A stretch of DNA of 64,000 bases from Mermis nigrescens (Eukaryota > Nematoda > Enoplea > Mermithida > Mermithidae), in the NCBI GenBank assembly GCA_036768485.1, contig JAVLUZ010000163.1:576635-640634 (forward strand). Reading direction: 5' to 3'. A model generated the notes under the pieces. That model was not told where the DNA came from, searched no databases, and saw nothing but the letters and a program-made list of their open reading frames with translations. The position numbers and the translations under genes are program-made. Every line of letters starts with the position of its first letter. The first letter of the stretch is position 1. Positions 59,029 to 64,000 of the stretch are shown one piece after another.

Positions 59029-59418
59029 AGGGGCGTAATTAACCGGGGCGTTCCTATCAATAAAAAATATTTTAATTTTTCACAAGGTCTCCAAACAAGA
59101 ATTTCGAAATGTGTTTCAAGCTTGAATTTGATATTGAGGAATTAGTAATACAGATAGGCTAAATGACTGATTTTTTATATAGGTATTCAAGTTTAAAGTA
59201 AAAGATTTAATTTTTTGAAGTTTTTTCTCATCATCGTATAGATATCGTCAAGAATCGCTCAGAAAAGCCATTATTTTCGCCTATCTCGTATTCTCGTAAT
59301 GGTTCTCGAGATATATGACTCATAAATTTCGCCCTCCCCCGATATAAAATTCTGGTCGCACCCCCTGTCGACAACTATATTCGGTCAATGCGCCTCCCCG
59401 TCCATAAATTCGCCCCTG
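59029..59418. mobile_element. CAGGGGCGTAATT hAT-like element
   Basis: Ends CAGGGGCGTAATTAACCGGG and the inverse CAGGGGCGAATTTATGGACG make a hAT-style inverted repeat. No matching octamers flank it. Confidence 0.55.
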
Positions 59419-60085
59419 ATCTCCGCCTGTCCTGTAGTTCGCATTCCATTGCTCGCCAAAAATGAATAGATCATCCTGCCTGTCATCTTGATAATTTCAA
59501 CGCATTTTATCTCTTAATTGAGATGGAGATTTACAATATGTAAGTCACGGATGTAGGTATTGAAAAAGTTTAAATATTACCAAAAATGATATTCTCGTAA
59601 CCGTGAAATATTTTATGGGATTGCAAGAGCATATCAGTTTTTCGCTTTAAATTTTTTTTTGGTTTTCAGATTAGAAACAAATTGCTCCATTTTATTTTAG
59701 AAGTCCGCTTTCCAGATTTCGGCATAACAAGCTAAAGTTGATTTAACGCGTCAAAAGACCATTGCTTCGCTCTGGGATAGCGAAAGGTATCCAACCGCGT
59801 TGTGTAGGGGGAAATGGCGGGGCTATTGCTGTGTTAAAATATGAAAATAAAACTAAGCATTGAATTGAAAAGTATAATTATGATCGAGAACGAATTTAAG
59901 TGGTAGAATTTTTGTTTTTTACTACAAACTTTCTTTTTCTAAATATGCTTCTTTAATGTTTTGGTTGTTCCTAAGCAAAACTAGAAAGCCAGCTAGCCAA
60001 CCACCAAAAATGGTCCGACACCGCTGAAAATTTCGAGTGATTACGCTTACTGTCGTTTTAGCCGAAATAATTTCGACTTTAGGCG

Positions 60086-60327
60086 ATGAGCTTGTGGAAG
60101 GAGATTAAAGTTTGCGTACCAATAAATATAGCCCTCGTGAAATACTGGGGTAAACGGGATGAAGATTTGATACTGCCCCTGAACGATTCATTGAGTGTTA
60201 CGGTTGATTCTCTATTCGCCGAGACTTCGGCTCTGGTTTTCGTGCATAATAATGAAACTGATCCAGACAAACGTACTGATCGAGTGACGCTGAATGATGT
60301 TGAGCTGAATCTGGCTGATAAGCTCCG
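60086..60327 (+). CDS. MVD: Mevalonate diphosphate decarboxylase, first coding exon (partial gene)
   Basis: MVD catalyses the ATP-dependent decarboxylation of mevalonate diphosphate to isopentenyl diphosphate, the last step of the mevalonate pathway before isoprenoid synthesis. The exon encodes residues 1-80 plus two bases of codon 81. It contains [20 protein letters not shown] followed by [11 protein letters not shown], which closely matches the conserved N terminus of animal MVD ([16 protein letters not shown] in human). The start ATG precedes Ser-Leu-Trp. The donor CTCCG|GTATGT is strong and the reading frame closes soon after it. An acceptor-like CGACTTTAG ends 3 bp before the ATG. The catalytic and ATP-binding parts (human NNFPTAAGLASSAAG) are not in the window, so the remaining exons must lie beyond 64000. 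Confidence 0.9.
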
Positions 60328-61046
60328 GTATGTGAATAAGTGAATGGAATAGGCCAAACAGTATAATGCTCGCTTTTGAATAATGTATTAGACGAGACGT
60401 AATGACGTCTTGTAATTATTGTCAAGTATTCGTTCAATTGAAATTAATTATCTTTTATACTCTGAGGTGCATGGTGTATTGGATTTTTTTAGGGGGCGGT
60501 CCAAAATTAACGACCACTATTTCGGAATACATTCGACTTAATCAGGTAAGCGTAATGAAATGTATTTTTTACGTTCCTGATCATGTCTATCCATTAAAGC
60601 AAGAAAATCTTCGAATTTTTCAATGATTTTGCATCAGAATTTTAGTCTTACAACGATCCAAGCGCAATTTTCTATGAAATTTTGCGTCGGTCTAGAAAGA
60701 GACAGTCAGTCGCACCTTGGTCAAAAGGCTCAATCGCACCTTGGTCAAAAGGCATTGAATTTTTGCGACCGGAAAAGAGTCTATAGACCTTAAAACAGAG
60801 ACCATACGGCGAGCGCCTGAAGACTTCAGATTTTTCAATAGAAATACGCACATTTTTATCATCTTCTCAGCATTATCTTATCTTGGTAAATTTTGTTTGA
60901 GATGAATGCGTCTATAGCAACAACGGAAACATCTTAAGGAGATTTAAGCTAATCGAGAACATGGCGAAACGCCCGATTTCAGAAGGACCAACCGCGCAAT
61001 ATTTCCTTGTAAAAACAGCGTTGAAAAGCATCAGAAACAATAGGAT
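60328..61046. other. MVD intron 1, first part
   Basis: No further MVD exon could be supported. A short tandem CAATCGCACCTTGGTCAAAA-type repeat lies near 60705-60750. Confidence 0.55.
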
Positions 61047-62478
61047 CATAGGCGTAGCCAGGGGCACATGCCCACCCCGAAATTTTTAGAAATATTGTGA
61101 TTTTTCTGTTGCAATAATGTGCGTTCAGAAAATTGAGTTCAAAAAGGCAAAAACGTCAAAATTTTCCGGCGCTTCGCGCTGAGTCATTATTATTTATCGT
61201 TAATTAGATCCAATGAATTTGAAAAGCTCGAATCAGCTAAAATAATTCAGTACTTCACATCCACTTTAGTAATTTAATGCACATTTGTTCGCTGAATGAA
61301 ACTGTGCATTCTTGTTGAACATAATAGTAAAAGTGCGAAAATGATTGAGTGCCAGTTTGTCTATTCTCTGCTTTGTTTGTCTTGTCTGTCTATTCTTTGC
61401 TTTGTTTGTCTTTATTTTACAAGGACACGTAATCCTATTTTTTTAAAATGAAAGGAATGGCCAAATTTTCTTATGTTTTTGCGCATTTCCTGTATTCTGA
61501 ACTGCATCTTGTTATTAAGAAGGCCACAAATGAGCCTGAAAACGGTAAGAACAAAATTTTCATTGATACATTTTTCTATATCCTATTGGCAGCGACCCGT
61601 TGCTGCTCTATGTAATTAGCAGAGGTCGAAAGAGGCATTTCAGCTCAGAAGTTTTGTGCAATGTAGTTCATCAATTTTAAGTGTTTTTGAGCTTGATTCA
61701 GAACCGAGATTTTGTCGATTTTGCGAAAATTTTAACGTTACTATTTATGATGAAAATGCTCTTTTTGCAAAATTTTCCGGTGCGCCACCCCTGACTTTTC
61801 GCAGCCGTAAAATCTCGTACATGTGCAACGAGATTTTACGGAGAACACCAGGTAAAGGGTTTGAATTTCTAAAAATTTCCGGCGTTTCACGCTGGCATTA
61901 ATTTGTCTTTTTATATGATTGAAGCGGTATAAACTGAGTTTATAATGCAAAATGTCAAAATTTTCCTGCGCATAGCGCCGCCAGTTACTGTTCTCTCTTT
62001 TTGTAAAACTCCTGCATTGCGTTTAAAAGCCTGAATCACTCAAAATATCTTCAGACAAAGTTAGTAATTCGCAGTTTTCTTGTTAGAAGTTTGAACTGTC
62101 AAAATTGTTTTGAACAAATTTGATAATTTTCTGCTCTGTCGAGACTAATAGTATTCACAGATCTACCAAATGTTTGAGGTGGTAAAAAATGACTAAATTT
62201 CTTGGCACTTTGCGCCACTTATCATTTCCAAAGTGTTTGTCAATAGAAAGGCCGTAAATTCTACATGAAAACGGCAGAAATTCCAAACATTTTCGGCACT
62301 TCGCGCCGCTTTACACTTTTTGTATTTTTGATCGTCAGAAACCCATAAATTAGCTGAGGCTTCGTTACTAAAGGTCGAAAAACAGTTCTACCATACACAA
62401 CTGGCATTCAATGCAAAGGTAGTCTTAAAAAATTTTTGTTTATGCCCTCCCCGAACCAAAATTCCGGCTACGCCTCTG
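61047..62478. mobile_element. CAKAGGCGTAGCC hAT element with perfect 8-bp TSD
   Basis: Ends CATAGGCGTAGCC and the inverse CAGAGGCGTAGCCGG, flanked by the identical octamer AATAGGAT (61039-61046 and 62479-62486). 1432 bp with four or more palindromes of the GGCGCTTCGCGCC type (near 61166, 61870, 61970 and 62290). No recognisable transposase. A fragment of the same family is at 36525-36880. Confidence 0.9.
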
Positions 62479-62752
62479 AATAGGATACAACGTTTAAATT
62501 CAAATTTTTCGATGTATTGCTAGAATTACAATTGTATTTTGTTTTTATTAAATTATTTTAATAACCTTTTTTATAAATTACCCTATTTAAAATTATTAAA
62601 GTTATTAACCTAGTTCTTTTATCCTGTTTTTTAAATATAGAATTCACCGTTCTCATTTTTTCGTTAAATCTTGCTCGGGGGCAATTAATCAGCTTGAAAG
62701 TTCAATGTCTCCAGTAACATTCTAGCAAAGGAGCAATATTAGAATTAAACGG

Positions 62753-63433
62753 TTAAAAAATTCTATTTTTGACGATCCCTAGTGATCTCCCTCCACTCTG
62801 TATATACATCTTGTGACCGATCTGAAAGTCAGCCCGGTCTTGGAAGGGATAATCAAACCACAGATCTTTCTGGAGTGAAATGACCTCATCGCTAAATATC
62901 GTAAAATCCGTCATAATCCACACCTTTTGATCGATTTTTTAAGTCTTTTCGCCAAACGATTGGATTTTTCCGTTTTTATCTAATTTGTCGAGAAAATAAT
63001 ACTTTTTATCTCCCTGGGAATCTAGCAGACCCCCAATTCTCCTTCGTTACTTGCGTATCAGATCTCCCTCCTTCCATATCACCTGAAAATACGGATATTG
63101 CGTGCCATAAGTTTTGGGGCACATTTTTATCAGCCGTTTAAAGTAGTGGTGCAATTCCTCAAAAATGCCTAAATCTAAGAGTACTAGTTTAGTTAGGTAT
63201 GCTAGTTTATAAGATTCTATCCGTACAATTTCCGTATGCTCGAAGTAATTTGCAATACCTTATGCCGCTAGTAAAAATTTCTGCTGAACACGTTGGGTAT
63301 AAACCGAAAATTTCAAGTGCCCCAAGATTTAAGCAACGTCACGTAGTTTATAGTGCTCGCCACTAAATTCGAACAATACAGAATCGATTGAGTTTATTTA
63401 GAAACGCTATTTCATGACCTTATCGCTGGATAC
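62753..63433 (-). pseudogene. Unrecognised minus-strand frame interrupted only by TAA/TAG
   Basis: One frame of 227 codons on the minus strand, ending in TAA at 62753-62755, reads as a protein-like sequence with balanced composition (segments KTYGTQYPYFQVIWKEGD, LWFDYPFQDRADFQIGH). It is broken by six internal stops, five TAA and one TAG, with no TGA and no frameshift. The family was not recognised. It could be a decayed gene, a transposon or virus-like relic, or sequence from an organism that reads TAA/TAG as glutamine. The upstream edge at 63433 has an acceptor-like TCTCTTTAG, but no start codon could be assigned. It lies inside the presumed MVD intron on the opposite strand. Confidence 0.5.
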
Positions 63434-63534
63434 CTAAAGAGAATCCTGACATGCTTCGCTTTAAGAAAAGGCGACCCAAGCAAGGCGAAGCGCTATTTAG
63501 TTTAAGAAAAGCGACCTAAACGCTTAGGTCGGAC

Positions 63535-64000
63535 CACTGTTTTTTTTGTACGAGCCTCTTTGTACATGTACAAAGATCTCCGGAAAAGTCTTTGTACGAG
63601 CGAAAATTTTTTTGTGCATATAACGTATAGATATGCAATTGAATGTACACATTTTTACATACTACTAGATTGTTATCCGTGACCCGCACGCTTCGCAAGA
63701 GGTGTAACTTTGTCCTAAATTCAGCTGGTTATATTAGTTCGGCCTGAAACGCCAAAATTTTCACGAGTTACACATAGAAATTCGACTCAGCAGGTTAAAA
63801 TGACTTGTGTTACACAATTATAAATAATAAGCGGTTGCAATGTGCTGACTGAATCTCATAATAGACACCAATTTGCTTATGAATTTAATGCAACGCAAGA
63901 TAAAAGAGTCAATTTTATCTTCAAACGGCAAGAAACAGTGCAAAGTTGTTTTAATAGTTCTTTTTTCTCCATAAAAGCTTTATAAAACAGTGGAAATAGA
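63535..64000 (+). mobile_element. GTACAAA-type copy, cut by the window edge
   Basis: CACTGTTTTTTTTGTACGAG and TTTGTACATGTACAAAGAT match the left end of the 13980 and 10312 copies. The following sequence (GAGTCAATTTTATCTTCAAACGGC, TTTTATAAAACAGT) matches 10640-10930. Confidence 0.6.

Larger units (their letters stand above)
55621..60082. other. Intergenic region between ZC3H13 and MVD
   Basis: Contains a family-C copy (about 56258-56600), a family-G fragment, a family-A copy and a CAGGGGCGTAATT element (separate entries). The remaining AT-rich sequence shows no gene. The open frames at 55826-56020, 58033-58257 and 58595-58972 have no recognisable similarity. Confidence 0.5.

Noticed and set aside
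60493..60545. Possible second MVD exon (TTTTTTTAG acceptor, CAG|GTAAGC donor)
   Set aside because: The splice sites look good, but the phase entering from exon 1 gives a stop. The only open frame does not match the phase or resemble MVD.

Overview
The window is nuclear DNA of an animal, most likely an invertebrate. It is AT-rich, gene-poor and crowded with small transposons, and it holds three spliced genes, all on the + strand. The genes were found by protein similarity and by splice phases that agree from exon to exon. They are TMUB1/2, a transmembrane ubiquitin-like protein of the ER-associated degradation family (3 exons, 14618-23255); a ZC3H13/Flacc-type factor of the m6A RNA-methylation machinery (10 exons, 28184-55539); and the first coding exon of mevalonate diphosphate decarboxylase (MVD, 60086-60327), which continues past the window edge. 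Each start codon lies 2-7 bases after a 3' splice-site-like AG with no recognisable upstream coding exon. That is what spliced-leader trans-splicing would produce, and it makes a nematode or another trans-splicing phylum plausible; this is inference. No function joining the three genes as neighbours is apparent.

About 95 percent of the window is non-coding and mostly transposon-derived. Many copies keep target-site duplications (TSDs) that fix their ends. The 8-bp class (hAT-like) includes a 2.3-kb element with transposase remnants (5194-7502), a 2.5-kb element with hexamer-array ends (9593-12074), a related 1.6-kb element (12869-14475), a GTACAAA-type element (13980-14370), four copies of a ~185-bp CAGGGGCGGAT element, a 1.4-kb CAKAGGCGTAGCC element (61047-62478), and several abundant families with CATA-type ends. 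TA-flanked (Tc1/mariner-like) elements include two foldbacks and a 782-bp element. A 937-bp foldback element with a 9-bp TSD sits inside the hAT transposase zinc-finger remnant.

Layout: 1-5185 short repeats and two small inverted-repeat elements; 5186-8115 hAT plus a stray inverted arm; 9585-14483 two large hAT-like elements, the second containing others; 14618-23255 TMUB with element-filled introns; 23256-28176 intergenic, element-rich; 28184-55539 ZC3H13, with introns of 0.6-5.1 kb holding a tRNA-like array, TTTACACT arrays, a 100-base assembly gap (33965-34064), a poly-T tract and palindromes; 55540-60085 intergenic; 60086-60327 MVD exon; 60328-64000 MVD intron with a further hAT and an unrecognised minus-strand frame (62753-63433) interrupted only by TAA/TAG.

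Two general signals stand out. A 13-base palindrome, GGCGCGAAGCGCC or its complement, recurs more than twenty times across unrelated element families; its core GCGAAGC is known as an exceptionally stable DNA mini-hairpin. Several families also share CATA-type ends and 8-bp TSDs, which points to one mobilising machinery.
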